64,000 nucleotides of DNA. It comes from Streptococcus sp. WB01_FAA12. GTDB lineage: Bacteria; Bacillota; Bacilli; Lactobacillales; Streptococcaceae. The translations under genes were made by a program, and so were the position numbers. The notes below the pieces were generated by a model. That model saw nothing but the letters and a program-made list of their open reading frames with translations, searched no databases and was not told the origin of the DNA. The stretch lies in assembly GCF_012843315.1 (NCBI RefSeq), contig NZ_JABAEX010000001.1, forward strand, positions 186,001 through 250,000, given 5' to 3'. This document shows positions 49,401 to 59,623 of this stretch, piece by piece (positions within the stretch are counted from its first letter, which is position 1; every line of letters starts with the position of its first letter).

Positions 49401-50064
49401 AAGACTCGTTCAGCCACTTTTGGGGACTGCTGGTGGATTGAAGGAAATCATAGATTTTGTAGACTTGCTGGCGCAGACCTCGTTCATCCTTGCCTCGCCC
49501 AGCAAAGTTCTTCACCAAGCTAGCAAATTTCTCTTTATTCTCACCTTGGTAATGATCTTCAAAAACCTGATGAAAAACTTCGTTCTTTAAGAGTAACTGT
49601 TCACTTTCATTTTGCAAAATACGGAAGTTCGGTGCGATATCAATCAGATAGCCATGCTTGCCAAGGAATTTTTGTGTGAAGGAGTCCATGGTTCCGATAG
49701 CAGCGTTTGGCAGATCTGCCAACTGACGTCCCAAGTGTTGTTTGAGATCAACATCATCGGTTTCTTGGATTTGTTGGCTGATTTTTTTCTCCAAGCGTTC
49801 TTTTAGTTCAGTAGCAGCCTTGACGGTAAAGGTCGAGATAAAGAGTTGAGAAATTTCCACACCACGTGCTAATTGGTCAAGAATGCGTTCTGCCATGACA
49901 AAGGTTTTCCCTGAACCGGCAGACGCTGAGACTAGAATATTTTGCCCTGCGGTATAAATGGCTTCGATTTGCTCGGCCGTTTTCTTCTGTTCCTTGCTCG
50001 AATTCGCTTCTGCTTCTTGCAATTTTTGAATTTCTTCCTCAATTAAAAAGGAAATGGGCTTCAT
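46411..50064 (-). CDS. rexA: RexA/AddA helicase-nuclease subunit
   Basis: 1217 residues. UvrD-like helicase of the AddAB/RexAB complex that processes DNA ends for recombination and degrades linear DNA. Walker [17 protein letters not shown] (about 45), motif II DEYQDTN (about 420), the motif III-V helicase blocks, [16 protein letters not shown] (about 780), and a C-terminal RecB-type nuclease ([15 protein letters not shown], about 1155-1185). It overlaps rexB by 4 bp. Confidence 0.96.
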   Translation of the reverse strand: MKPISFLIEEEIQKLQEAEANSSKEQKKTAEQIEAIYTAGQNILVSASAGSGKTFVMAERILDQLARGVEISQLFISTFTVKAATELKERLEKKISQQIQETDDVDLKQHLGRQLADLPNAAIGTMDSFTQKFLGKHGYLIDIAPNFRILQNESEQLLLKNEVFHQVFEDHYQGENKEKFASLVKNFAGRGKDERGLRQQVYKIYDFLQSTSSPQKWLNESFLKGFEEADFANEKGKLTEQIKQALWDLESFFRYHLDNDAKEFPKAAYLEAVQQVLDQIGSLNQESDSQAYQTVLARVVAISKEKNGRALANSSRKAELKPLADAYNDERKAQFAKLGQLADQITVLDYQERYHEDTWELAKTFQTFLSDFVEAYRERKRQENAFEFADISHFTIEILENFPQVREAYQERFHEVMVDEYQDTNHIQERMLELLSNGHNRFMVGDIKQSIYRFRQADPQIFNEKFQRYTKNPQEGKLILLKENFRSSSEVLSATNDVFERLMDQEVGEINYDSMHQLVFANTKLTPNPGNKAEFLLYDKDEGEQEEEESQAETKLTGEMRLVVKEILKLHQENGVAFKEIALLTSSRSRNDQILLALSEYGIPVKTDGEQNNYLQSLEVQVMLDTLRVIHNPLQDYALVALMKSPMFGFDEDELARLSLQKVEDKVQENLYEKLVNAQKQATSQKELIHTALAEKLNQFMDILDSWRLYAKTHSLYDLIWKIYNDRFYYDYVGALPNGPARQANLYALALRADQFEKSNFKGLSRFIRMIDQVLEAQHDLASVAVAPPKDAVELMTIHKSKGLEFPYVFILNMDQDFNKQDSMSDVILSRQNGLGVKYIAKVETGAVEAHYPKTIKLSIPSLTYTQNEKELQLASYSEQMRLLYVAMTRAERKLYLVGKGSREKLEAKEYPAANNGKLDCNTRLQARNFQDWIWAITKVFAKETLNFSYRFVGEDQLTREAIGQLENKSPLQDISQADNRQSETIKEALEMLKEVEVYNTLHRAAIELPSVQTPSQIKKFYEPVMDMEGVEITNQTQSTEKQISFDLPDFSTKEKVTGAEIGSSTHELMQRIDLSQQPTLASLTETLKQVQTSPAVREKINLSKILAFFDTPLGQEILANTDHLYREQPFSMLKKDQKSQEDFVVRGILDGYLLYEDRIVLFDYKTDRYDKPSQLIDRYRSQLALYGEALSRAYSIKNIEKYLILLGKDEVQVVKV

Positions 50065-53000
50065 CGATTCAACTCCTCTCTCATTTTTTCAAACCAAGCT
50101 TGCTTGAGCTTCTCTCCGACCAGACGCTTGCCATCCGCTAAATCTAACTTCTCTAGAAAGCGTGCTTGACCTAGATGGTAATTGGCTTCAAAGCCAGTGA
50201 TAGCCTGATGTTGTTGAACGTATGGGGCAATACTTCTGCCATTCTCTGTGTATGGATTGATGGCGAACTGGCCTTGTAAAATCTTCTCAGCTGCTTTCTT
50301 ATAAAGATGGGCATTATAGTCTAGTAAGAGCTGGAATTCCTCGTCTGTCAGCTGATTGGCCTTGTTTTTGTTATAAAATTCGCCCAAGTGACTGCTTTCT
50401 TTTTCTAAAAAGAGTCCCTGGTATTTCATTGACTTGCTAGCTTCTACTACTGCTCCTGCCAAATTCTTAACGGTCATGAGAGATTGAACAGGCTCAGCCA
50501 TTTCCAAGTACATGGCGCCGAAAAAGTTCTGCTCCCCTTCTCTTTTTAGAGCAGCAAGATAGGTTGGCAGTTGGGAATTAAGTCCGTTGAAGAAATGAGG
50601 AAACTGGAACTGGGTCAAACTAGACTTGTAGTCTACCACCCCTAGTGCCCCATCAGCTTTCAGGCGGTCAATACGATCCACCTTGCCTCGCACATGGACA
50701 CTGCGACCATTATCCAACTGGATAAATGCTTGGTCTTTGCTACCAAATGTTGCTTCTTCTTGGATGGTTTCGATGGCTGGATTATAACGTAGGATGTGTC
50801 CAGTGGTCCGCGCGACATCAAGAAGAACTTCCTTGGTAAACTGGGCTTCCAAACTTTCTCGATAAATGGCTTCAAATTCCCGTTCATGGCTGGTTTCCTT
50901 AATAGCTTGCTCCAGACGTTGGTCAAACGGATTCTCAGAAGGCAGTTTCAAGGCACGTTCAAAAATACGGTGTAAGAAATTCCCATGACTGCGAGCATCT
51001 GGGCGCAGGCGCAATTCCTCCTGCAAACCTAAGACATAACGGAGGTAATAACTATATTCATTGCGGTAAAACTCCGTCAAACCAGAGGTAGACAGGTAAA
51101 ACTCCTTGTCAGCTGGATAGAGAGCCTGTAAGGTATCTTTTGCCAATGGCTTGCTGCTTGGACTGGTTGGAAGGGCGGGATTTGCAAGGCCTTTTTGGTC
51201 AAGTTTTTTCCCCATGACACGCGCCAAGACCGTGACAAAGGTCACATCTTGTTCATTTTTACTAGAAGCAGCTTGCTGATGATAGGCAACGAGACTAGAC
51301 AAGAGACTGTGATAAGAACCCATATCTTCTTTGCTAAGATTTTTATGATTCATCCTCTTTTCTCTTCGGCAAAATCCAAAACTCACCAGTTCATAAAGAT
51401 AGGCAGATTCCTTGCTCTCGTTTTCATTGAGAAGACTTGGTGCTGACAAAATCAACTGTTTACGAGCAGCATTGACTAAAGAAAGCATGGTATAGCGATT
51501 TTTCTTGAGGTTTTCACTGCTTGCAATCAGCAGTTGAGCCCCCTCTTCTGTCGCTTGGTTTAAGGTCTCTCTCTCTTCGTCTGTCAAAAGACTAGTATTT
51601 TGCGCGATTTTCGGTAAATGATCCTGAGTGAGTCCAATGCCATAGACAAAGTCAGCAGTCAGTGGTGCAATCAAATCGTAACTCTGCACCAAAACAGTGT
51701 CCACTGTCGCTGGAATGGTTCGATACTGAGATAAAGTCATCCCTGAGTGGAGCAAGGCTAGGAAGTCCTCCAGACTAACTTGAGAACCATCAAAAACGGT
51801 CGCAAATTGTTCTAAAACATGACAGAAAGCTTTCCAAACTTCGGCTTGTCTTTCCTGTTCATGAGCTTCCATAGTAGCTGTCAAACCTTGCATCTGCTTG
51901 CTTAAAGCAGCATTTTTTAGAAAAGCACTCCACTTTTGCAAGAGATTTTCAGCCTTCTGTTTCCGACTGGTAAACAAGCTTTCAAGAGGAGCCAAAACAC
52001 GTAAACGAATGGCATTCAAACGCTCCAAATCAAACTTTCCATGGTGGGATTTGGTGAAGGCCTGCTGAAAAGCTGGCAAGCCATTGATGCCAAGATAGAG
52101 GAGATATTGCTCAAATGAGTCAATATCAGCCTGACTAAGATCGGTATACAAGCCTGTTTTGAGAAGATTAATCAAATCCTCTTGACGGAAACGGTAGCGT
52201 TTTAAACGCAAAATAGATTCGATATACTGGGTTAAGGGATGGTGCGCCATGGATTCGCTTCTACCAAGATAGAATGGAATCTGGTACTGGTCAAAAATAG
52301 TTTTCAGTGATAGCTGGTAAGAAGCCACATCCCCCAAGAGAATACGAAAGTGCTTGTAACTCAGTTCTGGATAGTCATGTAATTTCTGACGAATAGCGCG
52401 AGCCACCAACTCCAACTCTTCTTTTTGTGTCAAGCAAGACCAGATTTGCAGATTTTCACGGTCCTTCTCATCGACATTCAAGGTGAATTCTGAAAAGTCA
52501 TAAGAAGACTCCAGCAAACGAGAGGCCTTGTCGAAACTATCCATGTACTCATGAGTCTGAGAGCGGTCTTGAGCAGGCGTCTGGTATTTGGAACCTAAAT
52601 GATGGAGAAACTCTACACTAGCTTGGTAGAGATTGCCTTCGGCGAAGGGACTAGTATAAGCTTTCTTACTTGCATAAGCACCAATAACAATCTCAACACC
52701 TTTTCGATGAAGCAGATCCACCACGTGCTCCTCCTCGGCGGAAAATCGGGTAAAACCGTCGATAACCAAGGCAAGCTGACTAAAATCACTACTTACCTTG
52801 TCATTCTCAATAGCCTCAATCAAATGGGACAACTGACTTCCCTGAGACAACTGGCTTTTATTGAGATAGGCCGTTACTTTCTCAAAAATCAAAAGTAAAT
52901 CTGCTCGCTTGTCCTCATCGGTCAAACTTTCCAAGTCCAAAAAACTCATCTGAGCAGTCGTCATCTCGTGATAAAGTTCAATCAACTGCTGGATAAATTG

Positions 53001-53336
53001 AGGATCTTGTTTAATAGCACCATAAACTCGTAACTCTTTGGGATCAAGTTCAGCCAGGCATTTATAAAAGACCATCCCAAGACCGATGTCATCAAGACTG
53101 GTCTTTGTAGGCAAATCATTTAAAACCAGGTAACGAGCCATTTGAGCAAAGCGCGTGACGGTAATCGCAAAAGAAGCCTGCTGGGACAAGCATTCCAGCA
53201 CGGCACGTTCCTTTTCAAATGAAAGAGAGTTGGGGGCGATGTAGAAAACCCGCTTGCCCGTAGCAACCAGCTCTTCTGCCTCTCTGGTTAGGATTTTTGT
53301 CAAAGAAGTCCGAATATCAGTATAAAGTAATTTCAT
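50061..53336 (-). CDS. rexB: RexB/AddB exonuclease subunit
   Basis: 1091 residues. Partner of RexA. The N-terminal half is an inactivated helicase-like region; the usual Walker A is not evident at the N-terminus ([21 protein letters not shown]), as in lactic acid bacterial RexB. The C-terminal half has a RecB-type nuclease: [12 protein letters not shown] (about 800), GKVDRIDRL and VVDYKSS (about 905-925). First gene of the rexB-rexA unit with its own good promoter. The proteins recognise chi in these bacteria. Confidence 0.95.
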   Translation of the reverse strand: MKLLYTDIRTSLTKILTREAEELVATGKRVFYIAPNSLSFEKERAVLECLSQQASFAITVTRFAQMARYLVLNDLPTKTSLDDIGLGMVFYKCLAELDPKELRVYGAIKQDPQFIQQLIELYHEMTTAQMSFLDLESLTDEDKRADLLLIFEKVTAYLNKSQLSQGSQLSHLIEAIENDKVSSDFSQLALVIDGFTRFSAEEEHVVDLLHRKGVEIVIGAYASKKAYTSPFAEGNLYQASVEFLHHLGSKYQTPAQDRSQTHEYMDSFDKASRLLESSYDFSEFTLNVDEKDRENLQIWSCLTQKEELELVARAIRQKLHDYPELSYKHFRILLGDVASYQLSLKTIFDQYQIPFYLGRSESMAHHPLTQYIESILRLKRYRFRQEDLINLLKTGLYTDLSQADIDSFEQYLLYLGINGLPAFQQAFTKSHHGKFDLERLNAIRLRVLAPLESLFTSRKQKAENLLQKWSAFLKNAALSKQMQGLTATMEAHEQERQAEVWKAFCHVLEQFATVFDGSQVSLEDFLALLHSGMTLSQYRTIPATVDTVLVQSYDLIAPLTADFVYGIGLTQDHLPKIAQNTSLLTDEERETLNQATEEGAQLLIASSENLKKNRYTMLSLVNAARKQLILSAPSLLNENESKESAYLYELVSFGFCRREKRMNHKNLSKEDMGSYHSLLSSLVAYHQQAASSKNEQDVTFVTVLARVMGKKLDQKGLANPALPTSPSSKPLAKDTLQALYPADKEFYLSTSGLTEFYRNEYSYYLRYVLGLQEELRLRPDARSHGNFLHRIFERALKLPSENPFDQRLEQAIKETSHEREFEAIYRESLEAQFTKEVLLDVARTTGHILRYNPAIETIQEEATFGSKDQAFIQLDNGRSVHVRGKVDRIDRLKADGALGVVDYKSSLTQFQFPHFFNGLNSQLPTYLAALKREGEQNFFGAMYLEMAEPVQSLMTVKNLAGAVVEASKSMKYQGLFLEKESSHLGEFYNKNKANQLTDEEFQLLLDYNAHLYKKAAEKILQGQFAINPYTENGRSIAPYVQQHQAITGFEANYHLGQARFLEKLDLADGKRLVGEKLKQAWFEKMREELNR

Positions 53337-53372
53337 CTCAGCCTCGTTTGGTTTCTCAAAGTTGCTTCCTCT

Positions 53373-53401
53373 ATTATAGCAAAGTTCGCTTCACAGTCCA
53401 A
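53373..53401 (-). promoter_or_regulatory. rexB promoter
   Basis: On the - strand: TTGGAC (53401-53396), 17-bp spacer, TGC-TATAAT (53378-53373). Confidence 0.75.
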
Positions 53402-53442
53402 ATCCAAAATTCTTGTTGACAATCATTTAACTAGCAAATCAA

Positions 53443-53862
53443 TCATACTTCATCATCCACTTTCATATGATGAAAGATATAGAGGAAAAAGTCTTTGGAA
53501 ACTTCAAAATGTCCATAACGAAGTCGAGAAGTATAGTCTTTCCATTCAGGATGTTGTCTGACTATTTCTATGGAACAATCTTTGACTGGTAGATAATACT
53601 CGACATTTCGTCTAAAGGGAAAGAATCCTTCAAACTGTTCTACTTGATAGGCTTTGTCATCTATAATTTTACCTACGGCCACAAAAGCCTGTAACTTATC
53701 TTGACCGTTCATATCGTATTTGGGGCTATAGTATAAAAGATAATCGCCTTTTTTCATACGGTTTAAGGGGCCGCCCTTTCCATGACAGACCTGACAAAAA
53801 TTCCCCTCAACTCCTCTTAAAACATGATTCTTTGAAACAACTCCGATCCAATATCTAGGCAT
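53443..53862 (-). CDS. EVE-domain protein
   Basis: 139 residues, PUA-like EVE domain (UPF0310): N-terminal MPRYWIGVVSKNHVLRGVEGNFCQVCHGK, MKKGDYLLYYSP, FVAVGKI and the FPFRRNVEYYLP core. EVE domains bind modified bases and are often found in defence or RNA-modification contexts; the ligand here is unknown. The gene overlaps the upstream MarR gene by 8 bp, so the pair is co-translated and the regulator may control it. Confidence 0.85.
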   Translation of the reverse strand: MPRYWIGVVSKNHVLRGVEGNFCQVCHGKGGPLNRMKKGDYLLYYSPKYDMNGQDKLQAFVAVGKIIDDKAYQVEQFEGFFPFRRNVEYYLPVKDCSIEIVRQHPEWKDYTSRLRYGHFEVSKDFFLYIFHHMKVDDEV

Positions 53863-54316
53863 TTTTATCCTCCAACACTGCTAACATGCGATTGAAACTT
53901 TCTCTATCGTTAGAAAGTTTTTCAAAAAATTCTTCATCAACCCCTTCTACTAAGGGTAAAGCTTGATTGACTTTCTCCACACCAGACTTCGTCACTAAGA
54001 CCAGTTTTGCCCGACTATCCTTTGGATGTTGATCGCGTCTAATGTAGTCTTTCTTCTCTAGTAACCGGACGATCTGAGAAACCGTCATGACATCCATACC
54101 TGTGAAATGAGCAATATCAACTTGTGTTACATATTCCTCTCTATTAGTCAGAAACAAGAGTGAAGTCAAAACAATAAATTGGGGCAAAGTAAGACCAACT
54201 GATTTTAAAACTCTTTTCAAGTTGCTTTCCCATTTGTTATAGACTTTGATGAAAAGAAGGCCTGTAGACTCTGTTTCATCATTTTTGTAAATCGAATTAA
54301 ACTGATAGATTGACAT
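53855..54316 (-). CDS. MarR-family transcriptional regulator
   Basis: 153 residues, winged helix with helices typical of MarR: FIVLTSLLFL, VTQVDIAHFTGMDVMTVSQIVRLLEKKDYI (recognition helix) and the wing RRDQHPKDSRAKLVLVT. It dimerises through terminal helices. Ligand and targets unknown; autoregulation is likely. ATG 54316 is preceded by AAGGAG; an upstream frame to 54373 runs through the promoter. Divergent from a HAD gene. Confidence 0.88.
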   Translation of the reverse strand: MSIYQFNSIYKNDETESTGLLFIKVYNKWESNLKRVLKSVGLTLPQFIVLTSLLFLTNREEYVTQVDIAHFTGMDVMTVSQIVRLLEKKDYIRRDQHPKDSRAKLVLVTKSGVEKVNQALPLVEGVDEEFFEKLSNDRESFNRMLAVLEDKNA

Positions 54317-54344
54317 TTTTTCTCCTTGAATATTAAGTGTACAT

Positions 54345-54373
54345 ATTATAAAATAATTTATTTTATTTTTCAA
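54345..54373 (-). promoter_or_regulatory. marR-EVE promoter
   Basis: On the - strand: TTGAAA (54373-54368), 17-bp spacer, TATAAT (54350-54345). Near-perfect; the spacer is A/T only and partly palindromic, a possible MarR operator. Confidence 0.82.
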
Positions 54374-54423
54374 GAAAAGGAAGCTTGAATGTTACAATTC
54401 TGTCAGACATTTTATGTTCTATA

Positions 54424-54432
54424 TGCTATAAT
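54424..54432 (+). promoter_or_regulatory. Extended -10 promoter of the HAD/Cof gene
   Basis: TGC-TATAAT, 30 bases before ATG 54463. Confidence 0.65.
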
Positions 54433-54462
54433 AAAAGCAAAACACCTAGAAAAGGAAGTCTT

Positions 54463-55272
54463 ATGATTAAACTACTAGCCTTGGATATGGACGGAACTCT
54501 CCTCAATGAAGCCAAGGAAATCCCACAAGCCCACATTACTGCTATTCACCAAGCTATCGAAAGAGGGGTCAAACTGGTTCTCTGTACGGGTCGCCCGCTT
54601 TTCGGTGTCCTTCCTTATTACAAAAAACTGGGACTGGACCTCCAGAATGAGTATGTCATTGTCAATAACGGATGCTCAACCCACCAGACCAGTGACTGGA
54701 GTCTAGTCGACTGGCAAGAACTCAGCCCAGCTGATATCGAATACCTCTATGACCTAGCTGAAAAAAGCGACGTCCAGTTGACCCTTTTTGATGAGGAACA
54801 TTATTTTGTACTCGGTGGTAAGCCTAATCAAATCGTTCAAAATGATGCCAAACTTGTTTTTTCAGACCTGACTGAAATTTCCCTTGAGGAAGCCACCAGT
54901 GGTAAATATCGTATGTTCCAAGGAATGTTTTTAGGAACAAAAGAGCAAACAGATGATTTTGAGCAGCGGTTTGCTAAGGAGCTCTGCCAACGATTCAGTG
55001 GAGTTCGTTCGCAGCCTGTCATTTATGAAGCCATGCCGCTTGGAACGACAAAGGCTACTGCTCTTTCACGTCTAGCTCAGATTTTGAAGATTGATTCCTC
55101 AGAAATCATGGCCATGGGTGATGCCAATAACGATATCGAAATGCTCCAGTTTGCAGGCCTTGGTATTGCTATGGGAAATGCCAGCGACCATGTCAAATCC
55201 TTAGCCAATGACGTCACAGCCAGTAACGAAGAAGACGGCGTTGCACGTGCCATTGAGAAGTATATTTTATAG
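54463..55272 (+). CDS. Cof-type HAD phosphatase
   Basis: 269 residues, HAD subfamily IIB (YidA/Cof-like sugar-phosphate or FMN phosphatase). Motif I LDMDGTLL at the N-terminus, motif II CTGRP, a large C2-type cap, Lys in GTTKATALSRLAQ, and motif IV MGDANNDIEML. The physiological substrate cannot be read from sequence. ATG 54463 follows AAAGGAAG; the longer frame from 54385 runs through the promoter and is rejected. Terminator follows. Confidence 0.9.
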   Translation: MIKLLALDMDGTLLNEAKEIPQAHITAIHQAIERGVKLVLCTGRPLFGVLPYYKKLGLDLQNEYVIVNNGCSTHQTSDWSLVDWQELSPADIEYLYDLAEKSDVQLTLFDEEHYFVLGGKPNQIVQNDAKLVFSDLTEISLEEATSGKYRMFQGMFLGTKEQTDDFEQRFAKELCQRFSGVRSQPVIYEAMPLGTTKATALSRLAQILKIDSSEIMAMGDANNDIEMLQFAGLGIAMGNASDHVKSLANDVTASNEEDGVARAIEKYIL

Positions 55273-55280
55273 AGAAAATT

Positions 55281-55307
55281 CCCAGTTAAATCCTTAACTG
55301 GGTTTTT
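55281..55307 (+). terminator. Terminator after the HAD/Cof gene
   Basis: CCCAGTTAA / TTAACTGGG with a short loop, then TTTTT. Confidence 0.88.
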
Positions 55308-55416
55308 GACATTTTAAAAATCAGAAAACTTTAGAAACTCTTTAGAAATACTTGAACTTTCTTTGATTTCTATGCTTTATACTAAAGTTAGAAAAATAAA
55401 TCAAAAGGAGAAAATC

Positions 55417-56325
55417 ATGAAAACAGTACTCGAAATTCATGGACTGACCAAACAATTCGGCCAACAAGCTATTCTTAAAGATCTTAGTCTAACCATAAAA
55501 GAGGGAGATATTTATGGTCTAATTGGAAAAAACGGAGCAGGTAAAACTACTCTTATCAAAATCATTACACAACTACTGTTTGCGGATAAAGGAACTATTT
55601 CCCTCTTTTCTAGTCAATCGGAAAATGAGTGGACCAAGGCTTTATCTCGAGTGGGTTCTGTTATCGAATCACCTGTAGCCCATAATCACTTAACAGCCTA
55701 TCAGAATCTGAAATATTATTGTATGATTCGTCATATTCCAAATGCTGATAAAGTGATTCATGAGACCTTGGACTATGTTGGGTTGTCAGATACAGGGAAA
55801 AAAGTCTTTCGTGATTTCTCACTAGGAATGAAACAAAGGCTTGGCATCGCTATTGCCCTCCTATCCAAACCTGATTTCCTTATCTTAGATGAACCCATTA
55901 ATGGCCTCGACCCAATTGGAATCAAAGAATTTCGTCTGATGATTCAACGGCTTAATCAAGAAAAAGGGATAACCATTCTCATATCTAGCCATATCTTGTC
56001 GGAACTCTTTCTCCTAGCTAATCGCTTTGGTATCTTAGATCAAGGTAAGATTATCCGTGAAATCAGTAAAGCTGAATTTGAAACACTGAGTGAGGATTAT
56101 ATTGTGCTTAAAACAAGCGACAAAGAAAGAGCTTGTCAGGTATTGAAAGAACAAATCCAGCTCCAGTTTAAGGTTGTAAACCCTGAAAATGAAATCCATA
56201 TCTTTGGTAATGAACAAGATGTCAAACAGATTCTTAAACAACTAACTTTGGCCGATGTTGCTATTGATGAGATTTACTTTGCCCGTCAAAACCTAGAAGA
56301 ATACTTCACCCAATTGGTAGAATAG
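55417..56325 (+). CDS. ABC transporter ATPase (peptide antibiotic exporter type)
   Basis: 302 residues. Walker A GKNGAGKTTLI (about 38-48), Q-loop, signature LGMKQRLGIAIALLSKP, Walker B FLILDEP, INGLDP D-loop and SSHILSE H-loop; the C-terminal ~80-residue domain is typical of CcmA/NatA/BcrA-like ATPases. ATG 55417 follows AAAAGGAG. Paired with the next permease 10 bp downstream; together they resemble lantibiotic/bacitracin resistance or immunity exporters. Confidence 0.92.
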   Translation: MKTVLEIHGLTKQFGQQAILKDLSLTIKEGDIYGLIGKNGAGKTTLIKIITQLLFADKGTISLFSSQSENEWTKALSRVGSVIESPVAHNHLTAYQNLKYYCMIRHIPNADKVIHETLDYVGLSDTGKKVFRDFSLGMKQRLGIAIALLSKPDFLILDEPINGLDPIGIKEFRLMIQRLNQEKGITILISSHILSELFLLANRFGILDQGKIIREISKAEFETLSEDYIVLKTSDKERACQVLKEQIQLQFKVVNPENEIHIFGNEQDVKQILKQLTLADVAIDEIYFARQNLEEYFTQLVE

Positions 56326-56335
56326 GAGAAAAATC

Positions 56336-57088
56336 ATGATACATACCATTCAAGCAGATTTTTACCGTCTTTTCCGCTCCAAAGGATTCTGGATTACAGA
56401 ATTCATTCTCTTTGTCCTATTGCTAATGGGTGCCACTATCGGGGCTACAGGACATTTAATGTCAGTAAATACAACACCACCAGAGACTCCAACCCATGGT
56501 TGGAATGGGATAGAAGCTCTAATCAACGCGTCTAATAACGGCTCAAACCTCGTTTTTCTCTGCATTGTTCTAGCATGTCTCGTTCTAGGAGTTGATCTAA
56601 TCGGCAAACTCTATAAAAATAGTTTGACTGTTGGCGTTTCTCGTACAGAGTTTTTCCTTGCTAAATCCTTTGTACTAGCAAGTATCGCTCTCTTACAACT
56701 CATCGCCAGCCTTGTGATTGCTTTTGTTCCCTCAACTCTACTAAACGGACTTGGTACGATACCTAATGGTTTTATTGCTAATCTCCTCTTAATGATTTTC
56801 CTTCAATTTCTCTGCCTCCTCGCTTGGCTTTCGATTATTTCCTTTATTCTCTATGTGACTCACTCCTATCTTGCCGTATTTATCGGCTATCTAGTTACCT
56901 CTATCATCCTTTCTATGCCAATGCTTATCTTTCCAAATATCGAAATTTTACGATATCTGAGCTTAAATTTTGCCTATGCCATGACTGCTGATAGTCAATC
57001 AGTTCTCTATACCATAACGGTTTGCATCGCTATCATACTTTTCTTCTCTCTCAGTGGACTGACTGTTTTCAAGAAGAAAAGCTTATAA
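56336..57088 (+). CDS. ABC transporter permease
   Basis: 250 residues, six likely transmembrane segments (about 20-40, 70-90, 105-130, 143-170, 178-200, 222-243) with short loops, ABC-2 type. N-terminal MIHTIQADFYRLFRSKGFW is typical of permeases partnered with BcrA-like ATPases. The substrate is probably an antimicrobial peptide, judging from the convergent two-component system; this is inference. RBS AGGAGAAAA. Confidence 0.87.
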   Translation: MIHTIQADFYRLFRSKGFWITEFILFVLLLMGATIGATGHLMSVNTTPPETPTHGWNGIEALINASNNGSNLVFLCIVLACLVLGVDLIGKLYKNSLTVGVSRTEFFLAKSFVLASIALLQLIASLVIAFVPSTLLNGLGTIPNGFIANLLLMIFLQFLCLLAWLSIISFILYVTHSYLAVFIGYLVTSIILSMPMLIFPNIEILRYLSLNFAYAMTADSQSVLYTITVCIAIILFFSLSGLTVFKKKSL

Positions 57089-57090
57089 AA

Positions 57091-57122
57091 AGGACCTCCT
57101 CTAGGATATAGAGGAGGTTTCT
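57091..57122. terminator. Bidirectional terminator between the ABC permease and histidine kinase genes
   Basis: Perfect 9-bp stem CCTCCTCTA / TAGAGGAGG, T-run on + and CCTTTTT on -. Confidence 0.85.
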
Positions 57123-57126
57123 TCTG

Positions 57127-58005
57127 TTAAAGATAAATAAAGACTGAAAACCATTCTCCATCAGTGGCTAGCTTCATTTCCGCTCCAAGAAGATGAACTA
57201 ATTCCTCGGTAATATAGAGACCTAAACCAGAGGATTCTTCAGTATCCGACATATTTTCAGAATAAAAACGATTGCTGAGATTGTCTATATTTTTGATAGG
57301 TTTTTTGACAAGATTATCAATTTCCAAAACAAGCCTATTTTTTTCCTTTTTCAAAGAAAGTCGAGCTTTCTCCTTGCCGTGCTTGAGAACATTTCCAAGG
57401 AGGTTTTGTATAATTCGATCAAGCAAGTCCTCATCAGTCGTCGTTTTCAATCCCGGTTCAACATTAAAATCAAGAACAATATGAGAAGATTGAAAAACGT
57501 CGTAATAGGCTAAAGTCTTCTTTGTTATAAAAGTTGATAAATCAAGTTCCTCCAGTTTCGGTTTAACTGCTCCTTCCATCAAATGACGGTATTCAAGGAG
57601 AGCCTCCAAACGTTTGGAAACCAAATCCTGATGATGGGCTATTTTGCTTAAAGTTTCCTGACTATTATCGGGGTGTTTTATCAGTTGCTGAGTATATCCA
57701 GAAGCGATTGTCAAAGGTGTCCGAATATCATGAGCGATGTTACTGATTGCCATATCTAGGGTGTGTTTTTCACGCTTCATGATTAGCTGATTTTGCTCCA
57801 CTTCTTGAAATAGATTCTCAATTTGGTTATGTAGACGCAAAATGGTCTTTGAAAAGAAATTTACCCCGATCCTCTTCATGCTACCAGAGCGAATCTTTTC
57901 TTCGATTTGTCTGCTTAAATCTCTAATTGCTATATGATAGCGAATCAAAGAAACTGATAAAATGATATTAATGAGGAGCAATATTGATAGCAAAATGTAA
58001 ATCAT
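57127..58005 (-). CDS. Sensor histidine kinase
   Basis: 292 residues. One N-terminal transmembrane helix (about 2-22) and no extracellular sensor, so it probably senses through a partner, possibly the adjacent transporter. DHp helix with phospho-acceptor His in IAHDIRTPLT (about 92), N-box IQNLLGNVLKHG, and G-box SSGLGLYI. The start overlaps the regulator's stop by 1 base (TAATG), so the two are translationally coupled. Similar short kinases control BcrAB-type exporters in streptococci. Confidence 0.9.
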   Translation of the reverse strand: MIYILLSILLLINIILSVSLIRYHIAIRDLSRQIEEKIRSGSMKRIGVNFFSKTILRLHNQIENLFQEVEQNQLIMKREKHTLDMAISNIAHDIRTPLTIASGYTQQLIKHPDNSQETLSKIAHHQDLVSKRLEALLEYRHLMEGAVKPKLEELDLSTFITKKTLAYYDVFQSSHIVLDFNVEPGLKTTTDEDLLDRIIQNLLGNVLKHGKEKARLSLKKEKNRLVLEIDNLVKKPIKNIDNLSNRFYSENMSDTEESSGLGLYITEELVHLLGAEMKLATDGEWFSVFIYL

Positions 58006-58703
58006 TACTTATCTCCTTTTAATCGTACACCAACTCCCCAAATGGTTTCAATGTACTCATGATTTGGATCCAGTTGATGCAGTTTTTTACGGAGATTGCT
58101 TAGATGAGTGTTGAGCGTATTATCTCCAGGCAGGTAACTTTCTTCCCAAATCAATTCATAGAGTTCTTCCTTTGTGAAGATCTTTTTAGGATGATGGAGC
58201 AACATTTGGAGAATTTGACACTCTTTCTTTGCAAGGCGAATGGTTTCAGTTGCGTTACTTATTTCAAAACTATCCGCATCGAACTGGATATTTTTAAAGT
58301 TTTTTACGAGGTTATCAATATCTCTTCGATCTTCTGACTGTTGTTCACCACTTTGGCGTAATTGCACAGTGACTCTAGCAAAGACTTCGTCCAAATCAAA
58401 AGGTTTTACTACATAATCATTGGCGCCGTCTAGTAGGTATTGGCTGATGAGCTTTTTATCACCTAAAGCAGTGAGCATGATGACCGGAGTCTGACTAGTT
58501 TGTCGAATAGCTTGCAAGACTTGGTCGCCATTTTTCCCAGGAAGCATGATATCTAGCAAAACGAGATCAATGCCACCTTTATCAAATTGCATTATACCTT
58601 CTGTGCCAGAAAAGGCTTGAATCACCTCGTGTTCCTCTGCAAGAAGGGTTCTTAAAATTTCCTGGATTTCATTATTATCTTCAATTACAAGTATGCTCGC
58701 CAT
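58005..58703 (-). CDS. OmpR/PhoB-family response regulator
   Basis: 232 residues. Receiver domain with acidic pocket in VIEDNNE and phospho-acceptor Asp in LVLLDIMLPG (about 52), Thr in MLTALG, Lys in VVKPFD; C-terminal winged helix (about 130-232, KKECQILQMLLHHP...NTLNTHLSNLRKKL). ATG 58703 follows GAAAGGACGAGG; a longer frame to 58775 is rejected because it includes the promoter region. Likely regulates the convergent ABC operon. Confidence 0.92.
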   Translation of the reverse strand: MASILVIEDNNEIQEILRTLLAEEHEVIQAFSGTEGIMQFDKGGIDLVLLDIMLPGKNGDQVLQAIRQTSQTPVIMLTALGDKKLISQYLLDGANDYVVKPFDLDEVFARVTVQLRQSGEQQSEDRRDIDNLVKNFKNIQFDADSFEISNATETIRLAKKECQILQMLLHHPKKIFTKEELYELIWEESYLPGDNTLNTHLSNLRKKLHQLDPNHEYIETIWGVGVRLKGDK

Positions 58704-58807
58704 AAACCTCGTCCTTTCTAAAACTATTATAACATGTTTTGTTAGGAATTCCAGATACAGAAAAGCTCCTCTCACATTTTAAGCAAGAAGGAGCTAATAA
58801 ATTGAAT

Positions 58808-59545
58808 CTATTTAACCAAATAAGCAATCAGGGTAATAACCCATAAATGGGCTGGGTAGAAAATATAAAAGAAATATTTACTCCAGCTAGTTTCCTTTCC
58901 TCGTTGTCCATTATACAAGGCCATAAAAGGAAATACGGTGATAAAGAGCCAATCAGAATTGTAAAGCATCATTTCCAAGGTTTGGTACCAAGTATCATAG
59001 GTATGGATAGAAGTCACTAACAGGAAGGCCCAAAGTAGAGTATAGAGGAGATTTCGCAATCCCTTGCGATTTCGACAAGAGTAACTAATCAAGAGAAATG
59101 GTAGCATGGTGATACCACCCTCAGTAAAAAGACAACCGAAAATCAAAAGCCCAGCAACTCCAATCCAACGCCACAACTTCTCTTTTTGATCCAACTCTTT
59201 TCGAGGAAAACCAATCCAAAGCATGGTGACACCGATAGCCAAAGTCAGGAAAATGTTGTTATTGACCATTATTCCTTTAGATGCAAATAGGGTATTGAGG
59301 AGGCTATTGCCTGCGAACATGATAAGCGCCCAACTCCAGAGGCGGATGAGATAGTCTTTCAGATTTCGAGTATGGATAAAACCTTCCATAGCCATATACG
59401 CAAACCAAACTCCTACACAACGAGTCATAGCGTGAAAGATACCTTCCCACAGAGGAGAGACGATCCCTGTGATATGAGGGATATGATCTAGAACCATTAC
59501 TGCAGCCATCAGATACTTCAACTGTGTTGCATTCCATTTTTTCAT
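58808..59545 (-). CDS. TraX-family membrane protein
   Basis: 245 residues with about 8 transmembrane helices; N-terminal LKYLMAAVMVLDHIPHI and the CVGVWFAYMAMEGFIHTRN segment are TraX features. In F plasmid TraX acetylates pilin; chromosomal streptococcal members have unknown, presumably acyltransferase-like roles. Not linked here to conjugation genes. Own extended -10 promoter upstream. The two downstream regulators read in the same direction after a short gap. Confidence 0.87.
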   Translation of the reverse strand: MKKWNATQLKYLMAAVMVLDHIPHITGIVSPLWEGIFHAMTRCVGVWFAYMAMEGFIHTRNLKDYLIRLWSWALIMFAGNSLLNTLFASKGIMVNNNIFLTLAIGVTMLWIGFPRKELDQKEKLWRWIGVAGLLIFGCLFTEGGITMLPFLLISYSCRNRKGLRNLLYTLLWAFLLVTSIHTYDTWYQTLEMMLYNSDWLFITVFPFMALYNGQRGKETSWSKYFFYIFYPAHLWVITLIAYLVK

Positions 59546-59575
59546 AATAAGCCTCTTTCTTTTTGATCTATATAG

Positions 59576-59584
59576 AGTATAGCA
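59576..59584 (-). promoter_or_regulatory. Extended -10 promoter of the TraX gene
   Basis: TGC-TATACT on the - strand about 31 bases before the TraX ATG. Confidence 0.6.
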
Positions 59585-59623
59585 TACATTTTCACGTATA
59601 ATCGTACACCTATCTTACATTTA

